A stretch of 64,000 nt of DNA from Flaccisagitta enflata (lineage: Eukaryota; Chaetognatha; Sagittoidea; Aphragmophora): NCBI GenBank assembly GCA_965153355.1, contig OZ231126.1:53444001-53508000 (forward strand), written 5' to 3'. The notes below the pieces were generated by a model. It saw nothing but the letters and a program-made list of their open reading frames with translations. It did no database searches and was not told where the DNA came from. The translations under genes were made by a program, and so were the position numbers. Positions 1 to 22,222 of this stretch are shown piece by piece; within the stretch, counting starts at the first letter, position 1; every line of letters begins with the position of its first letter.

Positions 1-339
1 GTCCCAATATGGCTCTTTGCCACAATGTCATCAAAATTATGGTATTCCCGGAGCATTTCATGTTGACGTGCTAACCTGCGCGTCTGGTAAAACATCAATT
101 TGGACAAAAGTTTTGAAATCTACAGAAACAAGGCCAAGTAGGCCAACGATGCGTCCTCTTTGCATGAATGTTATTTATGAATGAATATTTTATATGAATG
201 AATGTTTTTGATGAATGAATATTTTCTTATGAGAGAAAGTTTTTCTTATGAATGAACGTTGTTTATGAAAGAATGATTAATGATGTTTTTAAAGTACGCC
301 ACTTTTCAGATGAAAAATGCAAGATTCTGATGCTTTTTA

Positions 340-417
340 TGAATGCGTTACCCGATCGACAGACCAACCAACCGACTGACAGAGCCTATTATATTGATGC
401 GAGGACGCATCTAAAAA
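340..417 (+). repeat. Dispersed hairpin element, C type, fragment
   Basis: GACCAACCAACCGACTGACA is followed by the hairpin GATGCGAGGACGCATC and TAAAAA. The 5' half is absent. Confidence 0.7.
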
Positions 418-886
418 CTGGTAATTTGAATACCATCTTCTTATCCAATTCCAACAAGAAAGTGCTTGAGTTGGTGGCGAAGTTTTCAAAAAATTCAAAC
501 CTGCATTTGAACCCGCCTCTGAAACTTTTTTCTTCCTTTACAAACTTCAACAAAAGAACAAAGTCTTAACAGATAACGACAATATTAATGTACACAACTG
601 ACCCTCCGTCGTTTTTGCCTCTTCTGGTCTAGTTTTAAATTGAAACCAGAGCTTCACCACTTAATTTAAAGATCCTTTCCCTTCCTTGCGATTGGTTTCC
701 CGGTTTTGAAAATGTGCCTTCATTGGCGCTTTTAAGTTACCCATTTCATTTCATAAGACATAACTTAGGAACCACGTTCTGTCAACAATCTGTTTTTTTT
801 TTTTTTAATTTGCTTTTCCCAAGAAGAGGAAATGTGTAACCGGGTATGATCCTCTCTACTGTAGGACGGTCATGATGACCTCGTCA
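418..886. other. No gene recognised
   Basis: AT-rich DNA with a short T-run at 787-806. I see no exon, RNA gene or repeat. The stretch 1-340 contains loose GAATGAAT-type repeats (178-280). Confidence 0.5.
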
Positions 887-1024
887 TTTTTAGTCGCGAA
901 CACGTGTCGGTCGGTAGGTCGATAGGTTACGATTTTTTTTTAATTCCGAGCAATTATTGCATTATGGGCTTTATGGCCCCTGCTCAATCATCCGCGACTG
1001 TCTTGCCGTGTATCCGGCCCTGTT
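887..1024 (-). repeat. Dispersed hairpin element (GTCC family), A type
   Basis: TTTTTAGTCGCG, a short GGTCGGTAGGTCG segment, GCCCCTGCTCAATCATCCGC, then GTGTATCCGGCCCTGTTT. The second half of the hairpin is damaged. A truncated C-type start follows at 1026-1090. The strand given for this family puts the hairpin at the 3' end. Confidence 0.75.
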
Positions 1025-1460
1025 TGATGCGTTCTCGCATCTCTTTTTAAGGATCTATCTGCTGGTCCATCCATCCGTCCGACCGTCCATCCGCCACTTC
1101 ATTACACCTTTCCAAATATCACATGTTTCCATCTCAGATCACTTACCGAATGCCCTGACTATTCTTAGAGTCTCCCTCGCACCTGCAAAAGAGGTTCTGT
1201 TTGCTCCACCGTCGGTCGACCTGTTACACTCTCTAATTACTCACCAGGCAGCCCACAACTATTTCAAATTGCGTTCTCGTATCTTTTCAAAATGATACCA
1301 TGCCATGTTATAGAGAACAGGATATAGATTTTAGAGCCCAGGATCTGAACAATGGAGACAGGGTCAATCTGGGCTTTATTGTACTTTATAGGTAAACTGT
1401 CAGGTTGTTTTATTTTTTACAAATAAAATTTCTTTAATTCTGTAGTTCCAGATGAAAAAC

Positions 1461-1937
1461 AAACAAGGTCAACAAACCTTAATCGCGTGGTATCTAAGGA
1501 AATAAAGGTAATTAAGGTGCTTACATAATTGCTGATAATTACCTAAAAATACTTATCTTTATATTTGTCTAAAATCATCGATCTTCATGCCCTAAAAGAA
1601 TAGCTCTCCATAATGACTATAATCACCTGAAATGACCATAACTACCATTAATCACCTATAACTACCTATACTTGATTATAACTGGAAATAACTATCTATT
1701 ATTACCTTTGATTACTTATAATTTTCACAATACAAAATTACCTGTAATAACCCATAATTACCTAATGACTTTAAATTCCCTAATAAATGATAATACTTTT
1801 TATCACCTCTATTAAGCTACCGTTACCTTTAATCACCCCAAAAAATGATGAACCGATATTTCAACAAATGTGACAGACCGACCGACAGACCGAACGACAT
1901 AGCGGCTTCTTGAGTCGCGTTCACGCGACCAAAAAAC
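1461..1937 (+). repeat. Dispersed hairpin element, B type, decayed
   Basis: It starts AAACAAGGTCAACAAACCTT, contains ~200 bp of decayed TAACTACCTA-like 10-bp repeats, then GACCGACCGACAGACC, and ends GAGTCGCGTTCACGCGAC with an A-run. Confidence 0.7.
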
Positions 1938-2099
1938 GCAGAATAAGAACTGTCAAAGATCAGAGGATATTTTGTTGTGCAACTCCTAACCTGATGCATC
2001 ATTTGAAAAGCAAGCCTTCCTAATAATGTATTCATGCTAGCTCCCTGATTATGGGAGTATTTTTCAAATTTGGCACTTCTCCGTTGTATCAATCTCAAG

Positions 2100-2400
2100 T
2101 ACTGTTCCTAAGCTTCAATTTCATGTGTATATCATCACAAAAAATATTCGGGAAGTGTACGACCAAGGGGGTCAAAGGTCAGGGGGTCAAGTATGATCCC
2201 CCAAAAGGGGTCAAAATTTCAAAGTGGTCAAAATTAAATTCTGATTGCAGATTTGGATTCCTCTCAAAAAAGTAGCATAAGAAAGTAGTCTTCTTTTTTT
2301 GTATTTATCATTCTAAGTGGGTCAAAATTGGGGTCAAAGGTCAAAAACAACCCCGATCTGACCTCTCGAGAGGTCAAAAATCAAAACTCGGTAAAACACA
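2100..2400 (+). repeat. GGGGTCAAA-rich degenerate repeat
   Basis: Repeated GGGGTCAAAGGTCA and GGTCAAAATT words over about 300 bp. No regular period and no gene seen. Confidence 0.5.
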
Positions 2401-2913
2401 ATTCTGAGACCAGTTTTGGAATCCTCATGAAAAATAAGACCAAAAATGTTATTACCATTTTTTCTTTTTCTTAAAAAATGGCTGTATAGATTGATGAAAA
2501 CAGTCAGTATCTATTTACACATTTGAAAAATACTTAAAATGGTCGATATAGCCGTAAGCTTCATGATATTTTATTGCTACATATCAAGCAAATCAACAAT
2601 AAAAAAACTGAAATGAGTACCTCACAAGTTTAATTGAGTGCATGAATCAAAGCAAAGTTATGAGTATAAGAAATATAGCAGTCTCATGAAACAACAAAGA
2701 GAGGATGGGGGGGCCCCTCTCTTTTTGAAGGGGATGCGCAACATAATAAAGACGTCACAAATGAGTCGATATAAGCTATGACAATTGTTCCCATAAAGAG
2801 GTCATGTTAGACCATGTTTTGTACTGCAATGACGTTAATACTTTTTTCATGAGTACAATGTCGTCTTTTTAATTCATTTTCGCAATGTACACAACATTAA
2901 AAAAAATATTTAA

Positions 2914-3523
2914 GTCACAGTGCAAACGAAGACAAAATTTATTGAGTCAACACATTTTTTAAGACAATTTTAAATATCACCAAACGATGACTTTTTAAAC
3001 TAAAAATAAGTTTATTCATTTTTATAAATGATATTTTTGCATGAAAGATAGTTGATATCTCACCTAAATGTAAGAAAAATGAGATAAATGATGAAAAAAT
3101 TGTAGATTTATATAGAAAATTTGATTTTGCAATCAGAGTTGTCTTGGGTGAAATTCTAAGCCGGCTTCTAATTTGACAAATTTGCATTTCCAAAAACATA
3201 GCTCTATTTTAAAAACATAAAAGAATAGGGCCATGTTCTTAAAAATGCAAAATGTTGCATCTGGAGACAGTCTTAGAATTTCACCTAACTGCTTTTTAAA
3301 TTTTTGCAACTGTATTTTCAGCAAATTCTTGCAAATGAGTGATTGTTTCTGTCTCTCACCAATGCAATATCAAGTTTCTTGGTTTGTTTTCATTTTTAAG
3401 TAATAAGTATGTGAATAATAAAACTAAAAAAACAAAAATATATTTTGATTTGTTATAATTTAAAAGTAAAGCAGGTTATGAATATATATGGTTGCCTAAT
3501 TTTGCCTTCGTTTGCACTGTGAC
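2914..3523. mobile_element. 610-bp non-autonomous transposon with TTAA duplication
   Basis: Terminal inverted repeats GTCACAGTGCAAACGAAG.CAAAATT (26 bp, one mismatch) are flanked by TTAA at 2910-2913 and 3524-3527. An inner inverted pair GGTGAAATTCTAAG lies at 3148-3161 and 3272-3285. The TTAA target points to a piggyBac- or Kolobok-like mobiliser. Confidence 0.85.
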
Positions 3524-3620
3524 TTAAGTCATTCATGACGTTTTCCCGTACGTGTCACCAATGATAGTATGCGCCGTTGCTCCTACATTGTGAGAGTAAC
3601 CATGCTATCTCGATATGCTA

Positions 3621-4031
3621 CTATATGAATTTAAAAAAAAGACGCACTTTTGAATGACTAATTGCGCCATTGAAAATCAAAAAAACTAACTAAAATCTTA
3701 GACCATTTTGAAGCCCTTGAAAAACTCTTTCATTTGGCGCCAATCTGGTATCTCTATCTTTTTTCGTTTGGAAATGGCATTAGTTTGAGTAAAAATGTTG
3801 CCAAATTTGTTTTTGCAGTCCCTTTGAAAAAGATGCAATTCAGTAAAATGGTGTCTCACTTTAAAGAGCTCTAGCTCCTAAACCGTTAAAGATACAGATC
3901 TGGGATTGGTCTAGAATGAAAGATAATTCAAAAATCTTCAAAATCACTCTTTCTGTAAAATTTTTTTGGTACTTTTTAAGTCAGTTTTATCAGCAAATAC
4001 AAAGATGCGTCTTTTTTTTTAATTCGTATAG
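3621..4031. mobile_element. 411-bp TA-flanked MITE
   Basis: Inverted ends CTATAYGAATT followed by an A-run and AAGACGCA, with TA on both sides (3619-20, 4032-33). The interior (GGTATCTCTATCTTTTTTCG) matches, in reverse, the interior of the MITE at 30684-31106. Confidence 0.8.
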
Positions 4032-4105
4032 TATGACGCCTTTGGTCCTTTCTGATGATGTTAGAAGAAAGAAAAACTAATATTTCCATTGAATAGTAAA
4101 TTTAC

Positions 4106-4262
4106 TTTTTAGTCGCGGACACGCGACTCTACACCTTGCCGTGTCGGTCGGTCCGTCGGTCCGTCCGTCCGTCCGAAATATTTTTGAATTGCGATTGGTT
4201 TACGCATTACTGCTCCTGCCCAACCGTCAGCGACTGTATTGCCGTGTATCTGGCCTTGTTAG
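4106..4262 (-). repeat. Dispersed hairpin element, A type, full
   Basis: TTTTTAGTCGCGGACACGCG, ACTCTACACC, GTCCGTCGGTCCGTCC, CTCCTGCCCAACCGTC, then GTGTATCTGGCCTTGTT. No target duplication is seen. Confidence 0.85.
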
Positions 4263-5408
4263 TTAAAGATGACATATCAGAAGCTGATTTTCGCTCGAAT
4301 TTTTGCGGCTTTTCGCGGGATCCCCGGATTTACGAGAAAACCTCTATTGTCTTCCTTTTGGCCTACGGACTTCTATGACATTAATTGTAGCAACCAGGAC
4401 ACCTTGATCTGGGGGCTTAGAAAAACCCGAGATGAATCTCAATAGCTTAAATTACATGAAAAGCATACTTCTAGTTGCCCCAGTGGGATGAAATTTTACA
4501 TAAAAAATGGAATGGGAAAAAACTCACTACGGAAAAAAACAAAAAGCGAACCACTTGTTTGTTAGTGTTTCACATTCATGCAATGGGAAAAACATAGCAA
4601 AATCCATGACCATTTTGAAGCTCTGCGTAAGATCTTTCAAATAAGACCTTTCAGGATGCCCTGACTCAAACCGTTTAGAAATGGCATAAGGATGAAGACA
4701 GGTTGTCAGAAATTTGGAAATTTACTATGTGATTTTAAGGGGTTATCTTCATTCTAACTTAAAAATTAAATGCATTGAGTTAGATGTTTGTTCTTGGCGC
4801 CATTTTAAAGAGAATTTAAAGCTCTTTAATTTGCCCATGGATATTGAGTATCAAAGATAATCCTAAGCTTAATCATTGAAGAAAACAGAAAAACTTGAAT
4901 TGCTTGTTGGAAAAATTTGAAATGAGCACTTTTTTCAATCAGTGATCTTTCTCTTCAAACCTATGCCATTTCTAAACGAATAAAGCTAAAATGACCAGCA
5001 ACGTCGCATTTGGAAAATTTTTTGCAGGGCTTTCAAACGGTCATGAATTTTTTGTGTCTCAGGTCAATAGTTAGGCAGAAACTAGCATTACAAAGTATCC
5101 CTTGCCATAGTTACTTTTACAGTTTGGTGCCGCCTTACCATCGACTACCTCGCCAACTTATTTGTCTCGATGCCACATTCTATGGAGTTTGTCATCCAGG
5201 CCAAAGGCGGATTCTTCAACTACAAACACATGAGCGATGTATTCATCCGTATCTGGTTTGAATAATCCGTTTTTGCGCATTAAAATGCTATTGCTACAAA
5301 CTGTCCTGTTTTTAATGCGGCGCACCGTAAAAAGAAAAAGAAGAAGGTGACAACAAAGAAGAAAAAAGGAGATGAAAAAAAGACTAAGATGGAGAAAAAG
5401 ACGATGAG
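4263..5408. other. No gene recognised; decayed MITE-like DNA
   Basis: Words such as GAAATGGCAT and CATTTTGAAGC recur and match the interior of the TA-flanked MITEs at 3.6 and 30.7 kb. No intact ends are found. Confidence 0.5.
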
Positions 5409-5473
5409 GTAACGTGGGGTCACAAAATCATTGTGACGGGTGGGCAGGGGTAACAAACCCTAGGCCTCACCCC

Positions 5474-5554
<81 letters not shown>

Positions 5555-5685
5555 CCAACAACAGCATTTTAAATGCCCGTTTTTTGCATCTTCAACTCAA
5601 GCGTGATGGATTAATGACACAGACAGACTGACAAACTGATGGAGGAACAAAGCCTATTAAAGATTTGCGTGGTTGCAACTAAAAA
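5409..5685 (+). repeat. Dispersed hairpin element, D type, with (AC)n
   Basis: It begins GTAACGTGGGGTCACAAAAT, contains GGGTGGGCAGGGG, (AC)n at about 5476-5552 and AGACTGACAAACTGATGG. It ends with the hairpin TTGC..GCAA and CTAAAAA. Confidence 0.75.
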
Positions 5686-5931
5686 GGAGAAGAAGATGGG
5701 AACATTGCAAAAGCAAAACTTTCAAAAAACACCATTTTACTGCAAGCTAAAAGGCCAGGCAGAGTTATCGTGCCCCTTGTAGTACCGGTACTACCGTGCC
5801 CTAGGGTTATAGTACCCCTCCAATCCCCTTTCTGATTGGTGGAAAAAATGTAACTCTTAAATGATTCCCCCTTTTTGATTAGCCAATATTTTTTAAAGAA
5901 CTATAATTAACCTCAAAGGGGGACGCTCAAC

Positions 5932-5936
<5 letters not shown>

Positions 5937-5974
<38 letters not shown>

Positions 5975-6531
5975 CTTTTCTTTTCAGAAAAAAAATCTCC
6001 CACAGAAAATAAGAGGAGAAAAGAGAGATAGAGGAAGAAATTACGAAAAACACAAAAACAGAAAAAGGTTATCATCCTTGTCCTTCTTAAACCTGTTCCA
6101 ATGAATGTATAAATTCCAATTTAAAGGAACTGCAATATTTTTAAAAGAGGGGAACTACAGTGTATTACAAAATCCACCATTCCTTTCCCGTCTTTACACC
6201 TTCAGTATCTAGAACTTTCACCATACCCCCTCAAGGTACTGCAGTGCGGGGGTACTGAGACAATATTTTTCCAAGCTAAAACCGCCAAAGTTGCGTTCAC
6301 ATGCTCTCGTTGAGGTTCGATTCAGCGAGAAATCTGTGTAATCGGCGGCTCGATTGGTGACACTCACCCCTGTCACAAACACGCCTTGGTCGTACACTTC
6401 CACTTAATATATCGTTCTGATATTGTGCACAGGTCTAATAGACAGGTATAGCTCCCTTTTGAGTCCACGGAGATCTTGATCCGTCCCGAAATCAGGAAGC
6501 TATTCATGCACGACGTTCCCTCATTTCCGCA

Positions 6532-6574
<43 letters not shown>

Positions 6575-6590
6575 GCACGCACACACACAC

Positions 6591-6668
<78 letters not shown>

Positions 6669-7872
6669 CATCTCTAACATGCCCCATAATTGTCATCTAT
6701 CCAATCACGGGATGTTTCGACAAAGCGACTCCCCTCACGAATCGCGTTGTTTTCAAATTTCGATCGCGTTTTCGGTGTAAACATCAACTCTTCTTTTTTT
6801 AACCGAGGAAAAGTGGATTTCAATTGTCATAAATGTCAAACAAGCGAAACCTCGAATTCGCAACTACCGAATCCGCGGCAGGGAGCCGTGGGTTGGGTTG
6901 GGGTTGTTTGGGATGTGAGTGAGGACGAGGATGGCTATTGATGAGAGATCGGGATTAGGGGGGCGGAAGGGGGATTAGATGAGGAATGAGGGTGAGGAGC
7001 AGTTGGGGGTTGAATTAGGCCAAAAGGCTGGGATGGAAGAGTGTAGGAAGGCAGGGGGTAAGAAAAGGCAGAGGGAGATGAACAGGATAGGCTAATGTGC
7101 GATACATGGGATTGGTTGGAGGCACATGAAAAAGAACGAATGACTCTTTTCATTGATGAGTAAATTCTTCAACGAGTTGTGTTGCAAGTGACACGCTTGC
7201 TGTGATGAGAAAAGAAAACAGACGATGAAGAATAGAGAAAAAAGAAGAGAAATAACTATATGTATCATGTGCAACAATTCCTCCTAGAAAACTCATACAA
7301 TTACCAAAATTAAAATAAAATAAAAATCTAATGAAAAATTGAAAAGAATATGGACATTTATATAGTGTAAGCTTCCATTACATACACATACATACCTAAA
7401 ATGGTTTTTTGAAACACTATCAAAATTCCTTAGGTATTTACTTTTTACTAAATGTATCATATTTTTTCTATCTTAAAAACTTTTTTAGTGTATTTTATGA
7501 GATACAATTTATTTTAGGGTAAGGGTATTGTTAGAGCCGTCTTCTGGCATTGATCGGGACCATCAACTCAGCCCAAATTTGGTTAAAATTTTACCTAATA
7601 GAAAAAAGGGGGGCCGGGTGTCCGCATTCCCCCAGTCGAGTCCCTTAAATCTATTAGGGGGGTGGGATATAGGTGAATTTCTACTATATTTGGTTAAGGT
7701 TATTTTTATTTCTTGGTGATTAAAGGGAAAAAGCCTTCATCTTCAGAGAAGATATATCATGGGATGATAGGTCTCCATGTAAAAAACCAGTGGTAAAAGT
7801 CAAGAAATACACGATTTATTGCAAAAGAGGGATTTATTGTTTAGGATGAGTCCAAGTGAATCAATGAAGGCC

Positions 7873-7957
<85 letters not shown>

Positions 7958-8457
7958 CAGACAGAGAGAGACAGACAGAGACAGACAGACAGAGACAGAC
8001 AGAGAGAGACAGAGAGAGACAGAGAGAGAAGGGAACAGGAAGAGGGAGAGACACACAGACAGAGCGACAGATAGACAAAGAGGCAGAGAGACAGAGAGAG
8101 CGAGAGAGAAAGACTGACAGGGATCGGGTTAGAGAGACAAAAAACAGGAGGGATACGCGAAAGACAGAATGAGAATGCGAATTAAAACAACAATCATCAC
8201 AATAAGGTTCAATCACTTTTACCCGCTTACGGATGGACTGCAGCAATTTTCACAGCCATATTGAATTGACATCATTTATGATGGATGACAACGTGGGTGT
8301 TGACTGCGAAAAAAGAAAGATGCGAGTGCCAGTGATTGTGTGAGAGTAACGAATGTGCGATATCAATCTCTCAGCGATGTTATGCGTGTAGAAATTGTAA
8401 TTACGAATCTAAAACTCAATTGATATAGATATCAGGAAGTCTGGTTCGTCAGTCAGT

Positions 8458-8550
<93 letters not shown>
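5937..8550. repeat. Simple-repeat cluster without genes
   Basis: (AG)n at 5937-5971, (CA)n at about 6535-6665, (AG)n with AGAC decay at 7877-8136, (TG)n at 8460-8550. Between them is AT-rich or mixed DNA in which I see no gene. Confidence 0.85.
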
Positions 8551-8554
<4 letters not shown>

Positions 8555-8705
8555 CGTGGGGGTGCGTATTTGCCTCAATACAGTCTTTTGACGCATCTTT
8601 GTTTTGATTTTTCTCGATGCAATTTTGATGAATGATTCAAAGGATTTCGGCCTCTCCTCCTTCTCCTCCTCCTCCTCCTGGTCATAAGTCCATCTTTTCT
8701 GCCTT

Positions 8706-9018
8706 AACAAGGCCAACACCTTAAAGTCGCTTGCGATTATTAAGACCAAAAGACTAGAAGACTAAAAGACTAAAAGACTAAAAGACTATAAGACTATAAG
8801 ATTATGAGACTATAAGACTATAAGACTATAAGACTATAAGACTAAAAGACTAAAAGACTAAAAGACTAAAAGACAAAGACTAAAAGACTAAAAGAATAAA
8901 AGAAACAACTTCAAATGACTTGAAATGACGTAAATCGACGAAAAAAAGCTAAGCGTGACGGACCGACCGACGGACCAACGGGCAGAGTTAGTCATAGAGT
9001 CGCGCGCACGCGACTAAA
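8706..9018 (+). repeat. Dispersed hairpin element, B type, with 10-bp minisatellite
   Basis: AACAAGGCCAACACCTTAAA, about 14 copies of AAGACTAAAA, GACGGACCGACCGACGG, and the terminal hairpin AGTCGCGCGCACGCGACTAAA. Confidence 0.85.
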
Positions 9019-9320
9019 GAAATCAATGTTTCTTATTCTTTTTTGGTAGAATATGAAAGTGAGCATGTCGAAATACATTTGACTTGTAAAGTCAATTGAA
9101 TGCTTACTCAGTAAGTTACTGAGCGTGCTAGCAGCAAAGTTTGAGCGTAAGAGCAGCATATTGGCCTACCTAGCCAGAAATTGGTCAAAGACTGCGGAAA
9201 AAATGGTCAAATAGCTGATACACTACATTGTGATTTATGAATTGCTGGCTTGGTATTTACGACTTTTTTTCTAGTCGGATGGATTCAAGTACATCATTGA
9301 CAAAAAATGAATGAACAATA

Positions 9321-18429
<9,109 letters not shown>

Positions 18430-18607
18430 CTGGAAATGCAAATCAAGAAAGAAAACTTCAGCCTCAGCAAAATGCGGATGTAGTGTATAGCGCCCTCGCA
18501 AGTCTATCGGGCTAAGGGTGGTAGGTTATAGCCATCGGTCCGTTACGGTCACGCTTTGCGAAATTAAAACCGCGACAAATGGCCGATAGCATCATCCATT
18601 CCTTAAT

Positions 18608-19135
18608 TCATTCAATCATACGTTCATTCTTAAGCCACCCGAAAATGGTAATGTGGCCATAATGTACTGAATACAGCGACGATACAGGTGTAACACTTTT
18701 ACCAGACGTATCTCTTTCAACTCCATCCACTTGTGGGATGTCATTAGTTTTCAGAGTTGAGACGCAAATCGGAGACGGCGCGAAGGACGAAACGAAGGAC
18801 GAAACGAACGACGGCGCAAAGGATTCCGAAACCGAAAACTGGACGTTATAATGACAGGATTGGTCATCACTGGCCGAAACATCGACTGGCAAGCAAACCG
18901 ACACATTTTGTTGGCAACTCAGCACGGAGCTTAACGTCAACAGCGTCGAATCAAACGCGGAGCAAACCTTCGTCTCTGTTTTTGTTTTTGCTTCACGTTG
19001 TACACGCAAACGATTGTTGTTTTCGGTTACATCTTTAGTGCTAATGGCCTTCAATGTTTTGAATTGAGAGATTCGGTGCTCCTGAAGTTGAGTTTTTCCA
19101 TAATTGTTCATACCCTCGCCAATATTGTTTTTCAT
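18608..19135 (-). CDS. Unassigned 175-codon ORF, doubtful
   Basis: It is one of the longer reading frames not explained by simple repeats. The Ser/Val-rich translation has short internal repeats (FVSS) from an ~11-bp sequence repeat and no domain I recognise. It lies just upstream of the POR 5' exons on the same strand, so it could include a leader exon, but it has no hydrophobic anchor. It may equally be chance. Confidence 0.15.
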   Translation of the reverse strand: MKNNIGEGMNNYGKTQLQEHRISQFKTLKAISTKDVTENNNRLRVQREAKTKTETKVCSAFDSTLLTLSSVLSCQQNVSVCLPVDVSASDDQSCHYNVQFSVSESFAPSFVSSFVSSFAPSPICVSTLKTNDIPQVDGVERDTSGKSVTPVSSLYSVHYGHITIFGWLKNERMIE

Positions 19136-19639
19136 ATTTACTATTTAATATACATCTTTCTTAAATTAAAAGTAAAAACATGAGAAAGTAGAACTGAATC
19201 CATGAAAATTGAAAAAATTTAGAAAAAAAAATCACAAAGTCTGTCTATTGCCTCGAATGAAGTGAGGGAAGAAGGTAAATAGTAAACCTAGATATAACTT
19301 TTTACTTCCTCATAGCAGAACCACAATTGCAATTAATGATTTCTAAACGTCAACTTTAGTCGACACCTGCCCCTGCCCACTAGCATATAGCAAGCGAATA
19401 CGGAGTACTCATTGCACCAGCATCTAGTCATGAATTCATGATAGGTGGAACAACATCCCTCACTTTACCCAAACTAAAATAAATGGAAGGGGGCCTTGTG
19501 AGCCCTCACTGACTATTCACTATTCACTATTCACTGACAATTCACTACGCGCATCACTCCTTGTTTTCCATAAAACAGAATTTGAATGACATTCCCTCTA
19601 ACTCTTACCCAAAAGAAAACTCCTTAAGGAAACAAGCCT

Positions 19640-19868
19640 ACGTCATTGGGTTTAACAATATCGATGCGCACGGGTGGGCACTGCCCACTGAGTAGGGGCG
19701 TACAACCCCTATCCGCACCCCCTCAAAATCCCCTGTACGTTAACACATAAATTGAAATGTGCATATCTGTAATTTTTGACTCGTGCGTTACGGACCCACA
19801 GACAAACCGACAGACGAACGGACGGACGCACGGACAGATGGACGGACGGACAGAGCCCCTTAAAAAAT
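19640..19868 (+). repeat. Dispersed element, D type, hairpin lost
   Basis: GGGTGGGCACTGCCCACTGA, TTTTTGACTCGTGCGTTACG, (GACGGACG)n, then GAGCCCCTTAAAAAATAA. Confidence 0.65.
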
Positions 19869-20037
19869 AAACCAAATGCGAAGCGGTAATATAATAGCGC
19901 CGTTACACCCTAATCCTACTTTATTGAACATTTTGTTTCCTGAAGTCACGACTCACTTACCTCTAGTGTATTTGGGAATAACGACTGTAAATAAAAGAAC
20001 AACGAGAGAGATGAAGAAGAAGAATTATAGAAGAAGA

Positions 20038-20640
20038 AATAGTCGCAAAAGCGTTAGATGGTCAGCGGTACCCTTGTGCTTGAAGTTCAGGGGGAGCAGG
20101 GCAGCGGCTTTCAAGGGTTTGATAACATATGCTTTCATACAATTGGGAATGTTCTCTTCCTCCGTTTGTCCGCTCATCCCTCCCCTGACTAAAATCCTAG
20201 CTTCAAGGCCCAAATCCTAGTCTTGACTTGAGGCTTAGATTTGGACCTCGAGGATGGGATTTTGGCATTGAAGATGGGATTTGAGCCTCGAGATTACAAT
20301 TTGGGCCTCTAGGCTAGGATTTGTTCCAGGGGGCACGTAGAAGGAGAAGGAGGAGAATAAAAAGAAAATTCCCCATACATTTGAAATCATAGGTCACTGA
20401 CCCCTTCGGGACAGCTGCCCTAGAGAAGAGGACGAAGAAGAAGAAGAAAAAGAAAAAGAAAAAGAAAAAGAAAAAGAAAAAGAAAAAGAAAAAGAAAAAG
20501 AAGAAGAAGAAGAAGACGACGAAGACGAAGACGAAGAAGAAGAAGAAGAAAAAGAGAAGAAAAAGAAAAAGAAAAAGAAAAAGGAGAAGAAGTAAAAGAG
20601 GAGGAAGAAGAGGAAGAAAAAGAAACTTATGACCTAAGTA
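20038..20640. repeat. GGTCAGCGG-family fragment with minisatellite and GAA-rich tract
   Basis: It begins AGTCGCAAAAGCGTTAGATG, as the copy at about 34896 does, and carries GGTCAGCGGTACCC. A ~20-bp GGGATTTGAGCCTCGAG minisatellite (20215-20330) and an impure (GAA)n/(AAAAG)n tract (20435-20630) follow. Confidence 0.65.
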
Positions 20641-21024
20641 TTTCTTTGGGAATAGTAACACAGTTAACCATGCTAACTTAAAGGATAATTAGTTTGAGCT
20701 CCTTCAAGAATTTGTAAGGCTTTTTAAATGGATATGCATAACAAATCATTGCGTTGTTCATAACGATGATAGACAGCAATCGACGGGCGTTGTATAAATC
20801 TCAAAGAAGTACATCAATCAAGATTTATTTCGGTAAAAATCGGAGAAAAATCAGACATTTTTTTTTTATCCGCTTCTTTTCCAAGAATTCGCATCTCTTA
20901 AGTCTAAGACTAAAGGCTAGGAGCTTCAGGGCAATCTTTTCTGATATATGGAATGGAGCATACAACTTGTCAATAGCCAGGATAAACTATGATGGAATCT
21001 TTCCCTACAAAGGTAACAACAACA

Positions 21025-21242
21025 AGTAACGCGGAGTCACAATATCGTTGCGGATGGGTTGGCAGGGGCATCCAAACCCACCCACCACCCCCCACACACG
21101 AACTTACTCAAAAAGTATCTAAAACCCTCGTTTTCCACTTTTCGACTCGATCATCACGGATGGACCGACAAACGGACCGAGGGACAGACCGACAGATGGA
21201 CGGACAAAGCCTCTTATAGTGTTGCGTGTTCGCAACTAAAAA
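21025..21242 (+). repeat. Dispersed hairpin element, D type, full
   Basis: GTAACGCGGAGTCACAATAT, GGTTGGCAGGGGCATCC, (GACC/GACA)n, CTCTTATAGT, and the hairpin GTTGCGTGTTCGCAAC with TAAAAA. Confidence 0.85.
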
Positions 21243-21287
21243 CCGACAAAGCCAATAAAACATCCCATCAGTAAATTCTGATGATAG

Positions 21288-21480
21288 AAAACAAGGTCGG
21301 ATACATGGTCGGTCGCCAGTGGGGGATAAGAAAAGCTAATCATGCACATGGGCAGGGGCAATGCCAATAGTAGATGAATTCCTAGTTAGGCCATAAAGCT
21401 AAGTAGGAATAACAGGCAGACTGTCGGATGGACCGACCGTTTGCCATAGCGAGTATAAGAGTCGCGTGCACGTGACTACT
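21288..21480 (+). repeat. Dispersed hairpin element, A type
   Basis: AAAACAAGGTCGGATACATG, ATGGGCAGGGGCAATGCC, GGATGGACCGACC, GAGTCGCGTGCACGTGACTA. The hairpin has one mismatch. Confidence 0.8.
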
Positions 21481-21485
21481 AATGT

Positions 21486-21705
21486 CAACAAGGCCGTATA
21501 CACGGCTACCGAAATCGCATGCGGGTTGGCAGGGGCAATGATAAAAAAACGTTTTTTTAAGCAATTGGGCAGGAGCAGTTCCGCTAAACCCGCCCGTAAA
21601 CGCCAAAAAAAGCTAACGCAGACGGACGGTCAGACGGACCGACCGACCGACAGACATAACGGGTCATAGAGTCGCGTAGCACGCGACTAAGCACGCGACT
21701 AAGTA
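21486..21705 (+). repeat. Dispersed hairpin element, A type, doubled end
   Basis: CAACAAGGCCGTATACACGG, GGGTTGGCAGGGGCAATG, (GACGGACC)n. The 3' end GCACGCGACTAA is present twice in tandem. Confidence 0.8.
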
Positions 21706-21895
21706 AGAAATAGGCTCAAATTCTCAACTACGCATCGTCGGCTATTGAATGTGAAGCAGGAGAAAAAGTTTTTTTTATCTTTTTTTTTTTCAAGAGCGCG
21801 AGAGGGAGCGGAAGACTGAAAGACGAAGCTTGAAGAAGTAATGAGAGCCGACTGCGTGGGAGGAGTGGAACACCAGAGGAGAAGGGGTGGAGCAG

Positions 21896-21944
<49 letters not shown>

Positions 21945-22222
21945 ACGAGACAGACAGATAGAGTGAGAGACAGAGAAACAGACAGACAGACTGACAGACA
22001 GAGCTCCCTAGAGAGATTTAGCGATTAGAAACTTGGACGGATAGTCTTGGACAGGCGGAAACAGATGGACCAAAATAAATAAACAAACAAACAAACTAAA
22101 AACTCAAAGAATAGCACATAAAGAAAGAGATAAAACGGTAACGAGAAAGAAAGAAAGAAAATCAATAATGAAAGCAAAATGAAATCTCATCGGCGGCCTC
22201 CCCGCCAGTCTTTAGAGGGTAA

